From Thermoplasmata archaeon (lineage in GTDB: Archaea; Thermoplasmatota; Thermoplasmata; Lutacidiplasmatales; UBA184), in NCBI GenBank assembly GCA_030037855.1, contig JASHPY010000082.1, positions 1-43,037 of the forward strand: 43,037 nucleotides of DNA, read 5' to 3'. Shown in pieces: positions 19,086 through 27,551 of this stretch. Position 1 is the first letter of the stretch. Every line of letters starts with the position of its first letter. Position numbers and translations under genes: made by a program. The notes below the pieces were generated by a model. That model was not told the origin of the DNA, searched no databases, and saw only the letters and a list, made by a program, of their open reading frames with translations.

Positions 19086-19538
19086 TCACTTTCGTACGAC
19101 GACCTGGACCTCGGTACGGGCCCAGGCGCTCGGGTTCCTCCACGGGTCGCGCGCGTAGAGCTCCCGATACGACCCGACCGAGCGGATCGTCTTGTCCCGC
19201 CGCCGCCAGCGGAGCCAGTCGTTGACGCCGTGGTAGACGACGGACGGCGACACGACGTTGGGGTCGAAGACGACGCTCGCGACCGAGCAGGCGGGCAGCG
19301 TGCGGATCCGGATCGGCGACTCGGCGCGGGCGGAGCCGCGGATCTCGATCGAGACCTCCCAGGCGCGCGTACCCGGCTCGCGGAAGATCCAGCGACCGGT
19401 GCGAAGCCCGTGCCGGCGCGCCCACTTCGCGACGCGGTCGAACTGGGCGCGGATCCGGCGTTCGCTCCAGGGGCCCGTCCACGACAGCGAGGCGACCCGG
19501 TAGGCGGGGGACCGCTTGATCTCGAAGTCCACGACCAT
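19086..19538 (-). CDS. GyrI-like small-molecule-binding (AraC effector-binding-like) protein
   Basis: MVVDFEIKRSPAYRVASLSWTGPWSERRIRAQFDRVAKWARRHGL...RTLPACSVASVVFDP; upstream ATG at 19568 is also possible. Confidence 0.65.
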   Translation of the reverse strand: MVVDFEIKRSPAYRVASLSWTGPWSERRIRAQFDRVAKWARRHGLRTGRWIFREPGTRAWEVSIEIRGSARAESPIRIRTLPACSVASVVFDPNVVSPSVVYHGVNDWLRWRRRDKTIRSVGSYRELYARDPWRNPSAWARTEVQVVVRK

Positions 19539-19680
19539 CGCTCGCGCCCGAATTCCCGAAAGCATCACTTGTTGATAGATGACGCGCCGGATGCCGCCGT
19601 GACCCCGCCGGGCGCCCGGGCTCGCCCCGGGCGGCCGCCGGCGACCGGGCGGGGTCGAGCCCCCCCGCCCGGGAAGCGGT

Positions 19681-20643
19681 TCAGTCGGCGGTCGGTGCCG
19701 ACTCGGGATTCTCGGTCAGCGGGACGCGCGTCGAGTACGCGGACCCCTTCCGACGGTAGCCCACGTCCACGTCGGTCCCGACCGGGAAGTTCGAGAGCGC
19801 GCCGACGAGGTCGCGTACGTTCCGGACCTCGGCGGGACCGACCCGCGTGAGGACGTCACCGGGCTTCAGTCCCGCCTGATGCGCGGGCGAGCGCGGGGTG
19901 ACCTCTCCCACGAGGAGGCCGGAACCGACCTCGAGGCCGTAGCGCAGGGCGACCTCGGGTCGGAGCTCCGCGACCGTGACCCCCATCCACGGGCGCACGA
20001 CCCGGCCCTTCGAACGCAGTTCGTCGGAGATCCGCTGCACCGCGTGGATCGGGATCGCGAACCCGACCCCCTGGGCGAACGGTACCATCGCGGTGTTCAC
20101 TCCGACCACCTGGCCCGAGAGATCGACGAGCGGTCCGCCGCTGTTCCCCGGGTTGATCGCCGCGTCGGTCTGGATCAGCCCTTCGAAGACGAAGTCGGAC
20201 CCCGGGAGCGGCCGCCCGAGCGCGCTCACGACACCGGTCGACACGGTCGGGCCCCCCGGGAGTCCGAGGGCGTTCCCGATCGCGAGTACGATCTGCCCGA
20301 CCCGGAGCTCTTCCGATCGGCCGAGACGAGCGGAGGGAAGGCCGTCGGCATCGACCTTCACGAGCGCGAGGTCGGTGACCGGGTCACCGCCCACGACCTC
20401 GCCGGAGAGCTCGCGTCCGTCCGCGAGCTGCACGCGCAGCTGGGCCGCGCCGTCGACGACGTGCTGGTTCGTCACGAGGTAGCCGGCGGGGTCGATCACG
20501 AACGCGCTCGCCTGGGACTGAGCGCCGAACGGGCCGCCCCATCCCCGCCGCCGGACGAGGCGCAGGCTCTCGACCGACGCCACGCCGGGGCCGACCGAGT
20601 CGACCGCCGACGTGATCCGGGTCTCGAGTTCGGTCAGCGTCAT
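19681..20643 (-). CDS. HtrA-like S1C trypsin-type serine protease with PDZ domain
   Basis: NQHVV (His), DPVTDLALVKVD (Asp), INPGNSGGPLVDLSGQVVGVNTA (Ser); C-terminal PDZ; no hydrophobic N-terminal signal. Confidence 0.9.
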   Translation of the reverse strand: MTLTELETRITSAVDSVGPGVASVESLRLVRRRGWGGPFGAQSQASAFVIDPAGYLVTNQHVVDGAAQLRVQLADGRELSGEVVGGDPVTDLALVKVDADGLPSARLGRSEELRVGQIVLAIGNALGLPGGPTVSTGVVSALGRPLPGSDFVFEGLIQTDAAINPGNSGGPLVDLSGQVVGVNTAMVPFAQGVGFAIPIHAVQRISDELRSKGRVVRPWMGVTVAELRPEVALRYGLEVGSGLLVGEVTPRSPAHQAGLKPGDVLTRVGPAEVRNVRDLVGALSNFPVGTDVDVGYRRKGSAYSTRVPLTENPESAPTAD

Positions 20644-20745
20644 CGTCGGCTCACGCGCGACGCGGCGGCCACGGCAGGCTCGGCTCAGGTCCGACCGGTG
20701 GGGACGCGGGGATCGGCGCCGCAGACCAACGGGAGAACATCGTCC

Positions 20746-21006
20746 TCACTCCTCGAGGAGATCGCCGAGCTTCGCGTAGAGTCGCTCGAGCTCCTTCTCC
20801 TTCTTCCGTCCGCCTTCCCATCGGGCGTTCACGATCTCGACCAGCGCGTCCGCGACCTTGTCGAGCCAGGGACCCTCCTGCGCGTCGAACCGCTTCTTGA
20901 GCTTCTCGCGCAGGAGCTCGTTGTGCGCCCGATACGCGGTCCAGACCCAGGGACCGTACTGCGTTCGGCCCTCGCCTCCGTCTCCGTCACCACTCCCGTG
21001 CGTCAT
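20746..21006 (-). CDS. small hypothetical helical protein (86 aa)
   Basis: ATG 21006; THGSGDGDGGEGRTQYGPWVWTAYRAHNELLREKLKKRFDAQEGPWLDKVADALVEIVNARWEGGRKKEKELERLYAKLGDLLEE. Confidence 0.6.
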   Translation of the reverse strand: MTHGSGDGDGGEGRTQYGPWVWTAYRAHNELLREKLKKRFDAQEGPWLDKVADALVEIVNARWEGGRKKEKELERLYAKLGDLLEE

Positions 21007-21145
21007 CGTTGCTACTCCGGAACGTTGGCCGTTCCGACCCCAGTACCGCGGGGCCGAGGATATTGAGCGGGTCGCGCCGGGGTCGGTCACAGGGGAGTTC
21101 GCGCGACGGCCGGGAGAATCAGGTGGCGAGCCCGTTAGCGACGCG

Positions 21146-21151
21146 TTAAAT
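21146..21151 (+). promoter_or_regulatory. TATA-box-like element (TTAAAT)
   Basis: About 24-29 nt upstream of ATG 21175. Confidence 0.5.
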
Positions 21152-21174
21152 CTCGGCCGGCCGGTTTTCGGTCG

Positions 21175-21780
21175 ATGGACCGCGACCGGGAGGAGAGCGC
21201 GTTCGAGAGCTCGGGACGGCTCGACGACCGGGTGCTCACCGCTCTCGAAGAGTTCCACGGCCGCATCGCGTTCAGCGGACTGCGGCGGGCGCTCCGCGCC
21301 CATCCCGAGTCGCTCTCGCGCGCGCTCCATCGGCTCGAACGGGAGGGGCTCGTCGAGCGGGCTGAGGGCGGCTACCGCGCGCTCGCGCGGGATCCGAAAC
21401 TCGACCCGGCGAACGGGGCCCGACTTCGTCCGATCGCCCACGTTCGGGTCCCGCTCGGTGCGACCCCCGAATCGGTCCTGGGTCGGCTCGCGGGGCGGTG
21501 GTTCGGCAGCCTGCGCTGGGTCGGACGGATCGACCGCCCGTCGCAGCGACTGCTCGCCTGGGCGCGGCGGGACGGGACGGGGCTCGTGCTGCTCGGGATC
21601 CACGGCGGGAGCCTGCGGGTCTACGTGCCGGACGAGCCGGGGGCCGCCGACCTCACGGAAGCGGAGGACGCCGCCTACGAGCTCTTGGGTCATGCGGTCG
21701 AAGCGATGCGACCGCCGCCGGGGGACGGTTCGACCGTCTTCCTCGGACCGGAACCGGCGCGCGCGTCGTTCGAAAACTAA
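21175..21780 (+). CDS. winged-helix transcriptional regulator-like protein
   Basis: N-terminal DDRVLTALEEFHGRIAFSGLRRALRAHPESLSRALHRLEREGLVERAEGGYRAL is a winged-helix pattern. Confidence 0.75.
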   Translation: MDRDREESAFESSGRLDDRVLTALEEFHGRIAFSGLRRALRAHPESLSRALHRLEREGLVERAEGGYRALARDPKLDPANGARLRPIAHVRVPLGATPESVLGRLAGRWFGSLRWVGRIDRPSQRLLAWARRDGTGLVLLGIHGGSLRVYVPDEPGAADLTEAEDAAYELLGHAVEAMRPPPGDGSTVFLGPEPARASFEN

Positions 21781-21796
21781 CGCTGGCGGCCGGGCC

Positions 21797-22294
21797 TCAG
21801 AGCGCGGCCCCGCACGACGGGCATCGGCCGTCGACCTCGTTGCCGAGGGTGCCGCAGTAGCGGCAGCGCACCTTCACGACCTGTCGCTCGAACGTGTACG
21901 TCGCGACCGGCCCGGCGGCGGGCGGCGGCGGCATCGAATGCTTGGCGGTCGCGATCGCGGCGGTCCACGCCTCGGGGTCGAGCACGTCGAACGCGGGCCG
22001 TCCGGCGGTGAGCTCGACCTGCAGGCGGGCCCGGCCGAGTCGGCCCTGCCGGACGAACACGTTGCGCACGTGGGTCAGCGGCGCCTCCATCACCGTCACC
22101 GTGTCGCGTCCCCGCACGATGCCGCGGACGAATCCGCCCGAGACGGACGACTCGAAGAGGAGGCGGTGCGTCGTCAGGTAGAGCACGCCGGCGCCGCGAT
22201 AGGATTCGGGACCGTACCCCTCGATCACGGCGTACGAGCTCCGAAGTTTGCTTTCCCCGGGGTGCAGGAGCATCGGCCGGACCAAGCGGGGCAT
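21797..22294 (-). CDS. PH/GRAM-like domain protein with C-terminal zinc ribbon
   Basis: GAGVLYLTTHRLLFESS...V..APLTHVRNVFVRQGRLGRARLQVEL followed by CRYCGTLGNEVDGRCPSCGAAL. Confidence 0.75.
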   Translation of the reverse strand: MPRLVRPMLLHPGESKLRSSYAVIEGYGPESYRGAGVLYLTTHRLLFESSVSGGFVRGIVRGRDTVTVMEAPLTHVRNVFVRQGRLGRARLQVELTAGRPAFDVLDPEAWTAAIATAKHSMPPPPAAGPVATYTFERQVVKVRCRYCGTLGNEVDGRCPSCGAAL

Positions 22295-22339
22295 CCCGCG
22301 GAGCGGATATGAGCGTGGTCCGGGCCTGCCACCGCCGGT

Positions 22340-23080
22340 CTACGCCGAGCGGGCTCGACGCAGCGCCGCGCGCAGCGCTCCCGAGGAACGCTCGATCGCC
22401 ACCGTGAGCGCGCGCGGCGCGAGCCGCGTCGCGTGCCGCCGGAGGAACCGCTCGGTCCGGACCGGGTCCTGCTTCCCGCACTCGCGAAGCCACGTGCCGA
22501 CCGCCCGCTGCACCCAGGGCTCGGGGTCGGCCACGAGGCGCTCGAGGAGTCGGAACGGCCGGTCGAGGTCCCCCGCGAGGACGAGGTCGTGCAGGGCGTA
22601 GACCGAGGCCCGGCGCCGCCAGGGGTCCGAGGAGCCCGCCCAGCGGAGCATCTCGGGAAATCGGCCGACCCCTCGCGAGAGCATTCCGGCGACCGGGCCG
22701 GCCGCGAGGCTGTCGCTCAGCGCCCAGCCGCTCGCCTCCGGCACCCAGCGGTCCGCGAGTTCCCAGGTGGTGCGGTCCTGCGCTTCCTCGTACCGATCGA
22801 GGAGCTCGATCGCCACCAGGCGTTCGTCGTACGTTCCCGCGGCCCAGAGCGCGCGGAGGAGCGGGAGCAGCGCCGGCGCGATGCGCGGCCCGGTCCGACG
22901 GCGGAAACCGCGGACGATCCGATGCACCTCGGGGACCGCGACCGCGAGCGTCGGGAGCGGCGAACCAAGATACCGTCGCATCTCGGCCGCCATCGACGGC
23001 CGCGCGACGGACCTGAGCTCGCGCCGGATCCCGCGGAGTTCGGCGGCCAGGGACGCCGGGCGCGGCCGGCCCGGCGTCAC
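22340..23080 (-). CDS. DNA alkylation repair (AlkD-like HEAT-repeat) protein
   Basis: GTG 23080 overlaps upstream stop; YDERLVAIELLDRYEE, WELADRWVPEASGWALSDSL, WRRRASVYALHDL, DPEPWVQRAVGTWLRECGKQDPVRTERFLRRHA. Confidence 0.8.
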   Translation of the reverse strand: MTPGRPRPASLAAELRGIRRELRSVARPSMAAEMRRYLGSPLPTLAVAVPEVHRIVRGFRRRTGPRIAPALLPLLRALWAAGTYDERLVAIELLDRYEEAQDRTTWELADRWVPEASGWALSDSLAAGPVAGMLSRGVGRFPEMLRWAGSSDPWRRRASVYALHDLVLAGDLDRPFRLLERLVADPEPWVQRAVGTWLRECGKQDPVRTERFLRRHATRLAPRALTVAIERSSGALRAALRRARSA

Positions 23081-24831
23081 CAGCCGGCTCGCTCGCCCCG
23101 GTTCTGCTCGTCCAACCAGCGACGGAGCGGCTCGAAGTACTCGAGGAGCCCGCTCGCATCCATCCGGCGCTCCCCGGTGAGCGCCTCGAGCGCGTCGGGC
23201 CACTCCCGGCTCTGCCCCAGCTCGAGCATCGTTCGCAGCCGCGCACCGGCCTCGTGCGAGCCGTAGATCGACGCGGCGTGGAGCGGTCCCGCGACCCCGG
23301 CGGCCCGCACGAGCGCGCGGTGGAACTGGAACTGGAGGATGTGCGCGAGGAAGTAGCGCATGTATGGGACGTTCGAGGGAACGTGGTATTTCGCCCCCGG
23401 GTCGAACTCGGCCTCCCCCCGCTCGCCGGGCGGCGTGATCCCCTGGTACTCCCGGACCGTCTCCCACCACGTCCGGTTGTACTCGGCCGGACCGATCTCT
23501 CCCGAGAAGACGCGCCAGCGCCAGCGGTCGACCGCGAATCCGAACGGGAGGAACGCGATCTTCTCGAGCGCGCGCTGGAGCAGGAGGCCGGTCGCGTCCG
23601 GGAACCGGTCGTCCGCGGCGGCGAGGCCGATGCGGGTGAGGTACTCCGGAGTGATCGAGAGCGCGACCGCGTCGCCGACGGCCTCGTGGAAGCCGTCGTG
23701 GGCGCTCTCCCGGAAGAGGAACGGTTGGCGCGCGTACGCCCGCTGGTAATAGTTGTGCCCGAGCTCGTGGTGGATCACCTGGAAGTCCTCCGCGGTGATC
23801 TCGATGCACATCTTGATTCGGATGTCGTCCGCGAAGTCGATGTCCCACGCGCTCGCGTGGCAGACGACCTCGCGGTCCCGGGGTCGGGAGAGCATCGAGC
23901 GCTCCCAGAACGAGGCGGGGAGCGGGTCGAGCCCGATCGACACGAAGAATCGCTCGGCGTAACGGACCATCTCCTCGGGCGTGGTCTTTCGGCCAACCAG
24001 CGCGTTCGTGAGGTCGAACTCGCTCGGAGCTCCCGGCGGCGCGAGGATCGGATAGAGCCCGTTCCACGACTGGGCCCACATGTTGCCGAGCAGGTGCGCG
24101 GGGATCGGGCCCTCGGCCGGCACGACCGCTTCCCCGTACGTCGCCCGGAGCCGCTTCCGCACGTACGTGTGGAGGGACCGGTAGAGCGGGCGGACCTGCT
24201 CCCAGAGGCGTTCGACCTCGGAGGAGAACGCGTCCGGCGGCATGTCGTACTTCGACCGCCACATCGCGCCCGTGTCGGTGAATCCGAGCTCCCGGGAGCC
24301 TCGGTTGGCGAGCTCGACGTACCGCGTGAACGCCGGACGGATCCCCCGCCCGACCCGGTACCACCCGGTCCAGGCATCCTCGAGGGTCGCGGGGTCGCGA
24401 CTCTCCCGAAGGATCCGCGAGAGCGCCTGAAGGTCGACCGGCTCGGTGGCGCCGAGCGGGGTGTGTCGGCCCTTGGAGTAGGCGCTCTGCATCGCCGCGA
24501 CCAGCGACGTGAGCTCCTCCGACTCGCTCGGGTCGGAGGGGGCGATCAGGGGGAGGGCGAGGCGCAGGAGGGCGAGCTTGCGTTTCTCCTCCGGAGACGA
24601 ACGGACCCCGGGGAACCGCGTCGATTCCTTCGCGAGCTCCACGGTCGAGCCGATCAGTCGCGCGTTCGCCCGCGACGCGAGCGACTCGCTGTCCGGGGAG
24701 ATGTACGTCGAGTAGACCCAGTCGGCCCGCTGCGCTTCGCGCGACAGTTCGAGCAGGCGGGACTCGACCTGATGGAGAAAGGCACCGACTCCGGACGACA
24801 GTCCCTCGTTCACTCCGATCCCGCGGCGCAC
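23077..24831 (-). CDS. M2 family (angiotensin-converting enzyme-like) zinc metallopeptidase
   Basis: 584 aa; HHELGHNYYQRAYARQPFLFRESAHDGFHEAVGDAVALSITPEYLTRIGL matches the ACE pattern HHEMGH...GFHEAIGD; downstream EKIAFLPFGFAVDRWRWRVFSGEI and YFLAHILQFQFH. Confidence 0.88.
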   Translation of the reverse strand: MRRGIGVNEGLSSGVGAFLHQVESRLLELSREAQRADWVYSTYISPDSESLASRANARLIGSTVELAKESTRFPGVRSSPEEKRKLALLRLALPLIAPSDPSESEELTSLVAAMQSAYSKGRHTPLGATEPVDLQALSRILRESRDPATLEDAWTGWYRVGRGIRPAFTRYVELANRGSRELGFTDTGAMWRSKYDMPPDAFSSEVERLWEQVRPLYRSLHTYVRKRLRATYGEAVVPAEGPIPAHLLGNMWAQSWNGLYPILAPPGAPSEFDLTNALVGRKTTPEEMVRYAERFFVSIGLDPLPASFWERSMLSRPRDREVVCHASAWDIDFADDIRIKMCIEITAEDFQVIHHELGHNYYQRAYARQPFLFRESAHDGFHEAVGDAVALSITPEYLTRIGLAAADDRFPDATGLLLQRALEKIAFLPFGFAVDRWRWRVFSGEIGPAEYNRTWWETVREYQGITPPGERGEAEFDPGAKYHVPSNVPYMRYFLAHILQFQFHRALVRAAGVAGPLHAASIYGSHEAGARLRTMLELGQSREWPDALEALTGERRMDASGLLEYFEPLRRWLDEQNRGERAGW

Positions 24832-25000
24832 CCGAGGGTCGGGCCCTTTATGAAGGGAGGCGACCCACGCTCGCGATCGCCGCCCCGGTCAGCGGGATGT
24901 CCGCCACGGCGCCCTCTCGGAGCCCCGGCCCGGACCCCCCCGCTTCCACTCGAGGCCCCGGATTTATGTATGACGGGCGTCTGACACAGTTCGAGAGAAC

Positions 25001-25162
25001 GTGTCGGACACCCCCGATACCCGCGATCTCCTCGCCGCCGCCCCCCTCGGAAGCTGGGGGGTCGATGCGGCGCGCTACCCTCTCGCGGTGCTCCCGTGCA
25101 TGGGACTCCGCTACGATCGCTACGGATTCCCGAGCTACCCCGGCGGGACCGAGGACGAATGA
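25001..25162 (+). CDS. 53-aa microprotein, first of a tandem pair (not in supplied ORF track)
   Basis: GTG 25001: VSDTPDTRDLLAAAPLGSWGVDAARYPLAVLPCMGLRYDRYGFPSYPGGTEDE; TATA-like TTTATGTA near 24962; TGA overlaps next ATG (ATGA). Confidence 0.55.
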   Translation: MSDTPDTRDLLAAAPLGSWGVDAARYPLAVLPCMGLRYDRYGFPSYPGGTEDE

Positions 25163-25386
25163 GCGGAGCGTTCCGCAAGGTGCCGCCCCCGGTGGCCGAG
25201 TCGCCTCTCGGCGCTCCCGCGACCGAGCCGAAGATGTTCCTCGGCCAAGCGACGCCCCGCGGCTACGGCGTCCGGCCGAAGCTCTCCCCGGAAGCCGCCG
25301 CGGCGTTCGCCACCTACGTGGACTCCGCCCGCGCCCGGGCCGCGGTCGAGGGACGAACGCTCGTCTACACCGTGCGCTGGGGCTAG
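25159..25386 (+). CDS. 75-aa small protein, second of tandem pair
   Basis: ATG 25159 within ORF 25096..25386: MSGAFRKVPPPVAESPLGAPATEPKMFLGQATPRGYGVRPKLSPEAAAAFATYVDSARARAAVEGRTLVYTVRWG. Confidence 0.6.
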   Translation: MSGAFRKVPPPVAESPLGAPATEPKMFLGQATPRGYGVRPKLSPEAAAAFATYVDSARARAAVEGRTLVYTVRWG

Positions 25387-25922
25387 TCCGGCCCCTCCGA
25401 GTCCGGCGCGTCGTCGGATTCCGGTTCTACCCGAGCTCCCCGCGACCGGGCCGCGGTCGGGCGGTACGCCTCGAGCGCGAGCTTCGAGAGCGCGTCCGCC
25501 CGGCGGTTCTCCTCGCGTCGGACCCATCGCCACTCGACCGAGGAGAACTCCTTCGCGAGGCGAACGAGCCACTCGTGGTACGCCTTGAGGTGCTCGGTCC
25601 GGACCTCGTACTCCCCTCGCATCTGACGCACGACGAGCTGACTGTCGCCGGAGGCGACCACCGACCCGCGATAGCCGCGCTCGCGCAGCCACTCGAGCGC
25701 CCGGATCGCGGCGACGTACTCCGCGACGTTGTTCGTCGAATGCTCGGAGTACGGCCGCGTGGCGAGCCCGTACTCCTCGGCGTCGTATCCGCCCCCTTCG
25801 ACCGTGAAACCGAACGTCGCGACGCCCGGTCCCTTCGGGGGCTGGCACGCCCCGTCGAAGTGGACGTGGACGCCGTCGGTGCCGTAGGACGCGACGCCCC
25901 GCGGTAGCTCCTCGTCGTGCAT
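25383..25922 (-). CDS. rnhA: RNase HI-like ribonuclease H
   Basis: VHFDGACQPPKGPG, TNNVAEYVAAIRALEWL, VVASGDSQLVVRQMRGEYEV, ENRRADALSKLAL; D-E-D-D residues present. Confidence 0.9.
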   Translation of the reverse strand: MHDEELPRGVASYGTDGVHVHFDGACQPPKGPGVATFGFTVEGGGYDAEEYGLATRPYSEHSTNNVAEYVAAIRALEWLRERGYRGSVVASGDSQLVVRQMRGEYEVRTEHLKAYHEWLVRLAKEFSSVEWRWVRREENRRADALSKLALEAYRPTAARSRGARVEPESDDAPDSEGPD

Positions 25923-25931
25923 TCGGCCTCG

Positions 25932-26435
25932 TTACGCCCTCCGGCCGACGGCGGGGCCGGTGCGCGGAGGGAGGTGCGGACAGTTGCAGAACGGCTCGGC
26001 TCGCGCGCAGGCCGGGCACGTCGCCCGGTCGAGCACGATCCCCAGCGGACGGCCGCAGCTGCGGCATTCACGGGCGCGAGCGCACCGGGGGCACTGCGCG
26101 AGGTCCGGTGCGATGACCGAGCCGCAGTACCGGCAGGCCACGGCCTCTCTCGGGTGGTACGCCAGGCGGGCCGGCGGAGCCGGAGCTCGGCGGACGCGGT
26201 CCGCCCGCACGAGGTCGACGTCCGGGTTACCGAGCGCCCCCCCGATCGTCGTGACCCGGGGGTCGCTCGAGATCGATCCGATGAGCACGACCGCGAGCGC
26301 CGGGGCGATGAAGTAGAGGCCGACCTCCTGCACGAGGTCGAACTCCTCGTGACCGGTGACCGCGATCGGAAACGAGATCATCGCGAGCGCGAGAACGAAG
26401 ATCCCGCCGCCGATCCCAATGATCGAACGATTCAC
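25932..26435 (-). CDS. membrane protein with C-terminal cytoplasmic zinc ribbons
   Basis: GTG 26435; two TM segments then CRYCGSVIAPDLAQCPRCARARECRSCGRPLGIVLDRATCPACARAEPFCNC. Confidence 0.75.
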   Translation of the reverse strand: MNRSIIGIGGGIFVLALAMISFPIAVTGHEEFDLVQEVGLYFIAPALAVVLIGSISSDPRVTTIGGALGNPDVDLVRADRVRRAPAPPARLAYHPREAVACRYCGSVIAPDLAQCPRCARARECRSCGRPLGIVLDRATCPACARAEPFCNCPHLPPRTGPAVGRRA

Positions 26436-26550
26436 CGACGGGCCCCGCGGAGCGGTCCCCGAGCTCCGCGCTCCCGGTTGAGCGAGAAAGCCAGATAAAT
26501 CCGCTCTCGGGTCGGGTGCCGGTCCGAGCGTCCGAGCTCGTGCCGCGCGC

Positions 26551-26556
26551 CTTTTA
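26551..26556 (+). promoter_or_regulatory. TATA-box-like element (CTTTTA)
   Basis: About 24-29 nt upstream of ATG 26580. Confidence 0.45.
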
Positions 26557-26579
26557 GCCCGGAGCGGGGTCGGGCGGCC

Positions 26580-27050
26580 ATGGCCAATCCGACAGCGACG
26601 CTGCGCACGACCCTCGGCGACATCCGCATCGAGCTCTTTCGCGATCGCGCGCCGAAGACCGTGGAGAACTTCGTGACGCTCGTCCACAAGCGGTTCTACG
26701 ACGGCACGATGTTCCACCGCGTGATCCCCGGCTTCATGATCCAGGGTGGGGACCCGAAGGGCAACGGGACCGGGGGACCCGGCTACACGATCCCGGACGA
26801 GTTCGAGCCGACGCTGCGGCATGACGGGCCCGGGGTGCTCTCGATGGCGAACGCCGGACCGAACACGGGCGGGAGCCAGTTCTTCATCACGCTCGCGAAG
26901 ACCTCGTGGCTCGACGGGAAGCACGCGGTGTTCGGACGGGTCCGGGGGGGCCAGGACGTGGTCGAGAAAATCGCCGCGGTCCCCCGGGACTCGGGCGACC
27001 GACCAAAGACTCCCGTGCGGATCGTCGAGGCGACCGTTCAGGGCGCCTAA
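26580..27050 (+). CDS. cyclophilin-type peptidyl-prolyl cis-trans isomerase
   Basis: [96 protein letters not shown]. Confidence 0.95.
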   Translation: MANPTATLRTTLGDIRIELFRDRAPKTVENFVTLVHKRFYDGTMFHRVIPGFMIQGGDPKGNGTGGPGYTIPDEFEPTLRHDGPGVLSMANAGPNTGGSQFFITLAKTSWLDGKHAVFGRVRGGQDVVEKIAAVPRDSGDRPKTPVRIVEATVQGA

Positions 27051-27059
27051 GACCGAGCG

Positions 27060-27551
27060 CTACGGCGGGAAGTCGAACGGCCATCGTTCGCGGGGCGCGC
27101 TCGCGTCCTCGGCCAGGGTGAGCACGCCGGCGACGAGCGTGAGCGCGGGTACGATGATCAACAGGAGGACGAGGTCGGTGTACCCGAGCGTGATCGTGAC
27201 CCCCGCGTTCGGGATCGACAGCTGGTACGTGGCGTCGACCAGGAACAGGTAGAGGTAGAGGATCGTCACCCCGGCGGTCCCGATCGAGAGCGGGCCATAG
27301 GCCGCCGTCGGCTTCGCGATGTACCGGGCGACGATCAGGGCGGTCAGGACGATCCCGAACAGCTCGACCGTCAGGATCGGGATCGGGCCCTGGATCCCGT
27401 GGGCGGCGAGGAACGTCAGGATCGCGACGGGGATCCCGACCAGGAAGAGCACGAGCGGGATCAGGCGGAGCGCGCCGCCGAGGATGCGCCAACCGAGGGA
27501 AGGGATCTGGTAGGTACCCGCGGGGGGACCCACGGAAGCCGGTGCGCTCAC
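27060..27551 (-). CDS. polytopic membrane protein
   Basis: GTG 27551 overlapping upstream stop (GTGA); four or more hydrophobic segments. Confidence 0.7.
   Translation of the reverse strand: MSAPASVGPPAGTYQIPSLGWRILGGALRLIPLVLFLVGIPVAILTFLAAHGIQGPIPILTVELFGIVLTALIVARYIAKPTAAYGPLSIGTAGVTILYLYLFLVDATYQLSIPNAGVTITLGYTDLVLLLIIVPALTLVAGVLTLAEDASAPRERWPFDFPP

Noticed and set aside
19879-21066. 395-aa plus-strand ORF
   Set aside because: Antisense to the HtrA gene; shadow translation.
22340-24364. 674-aa minus-strand ORF as one protein
   Set aside because: Residues before the GTG at 23080 are an out-of-frame reading of the M2 peptidase gene; only the AlkD-like part is supported.
23254-24984. 576-aa plus-strand ORF
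   Set aside because: Antisense to the M2 peptidase; no domain-like sequence.
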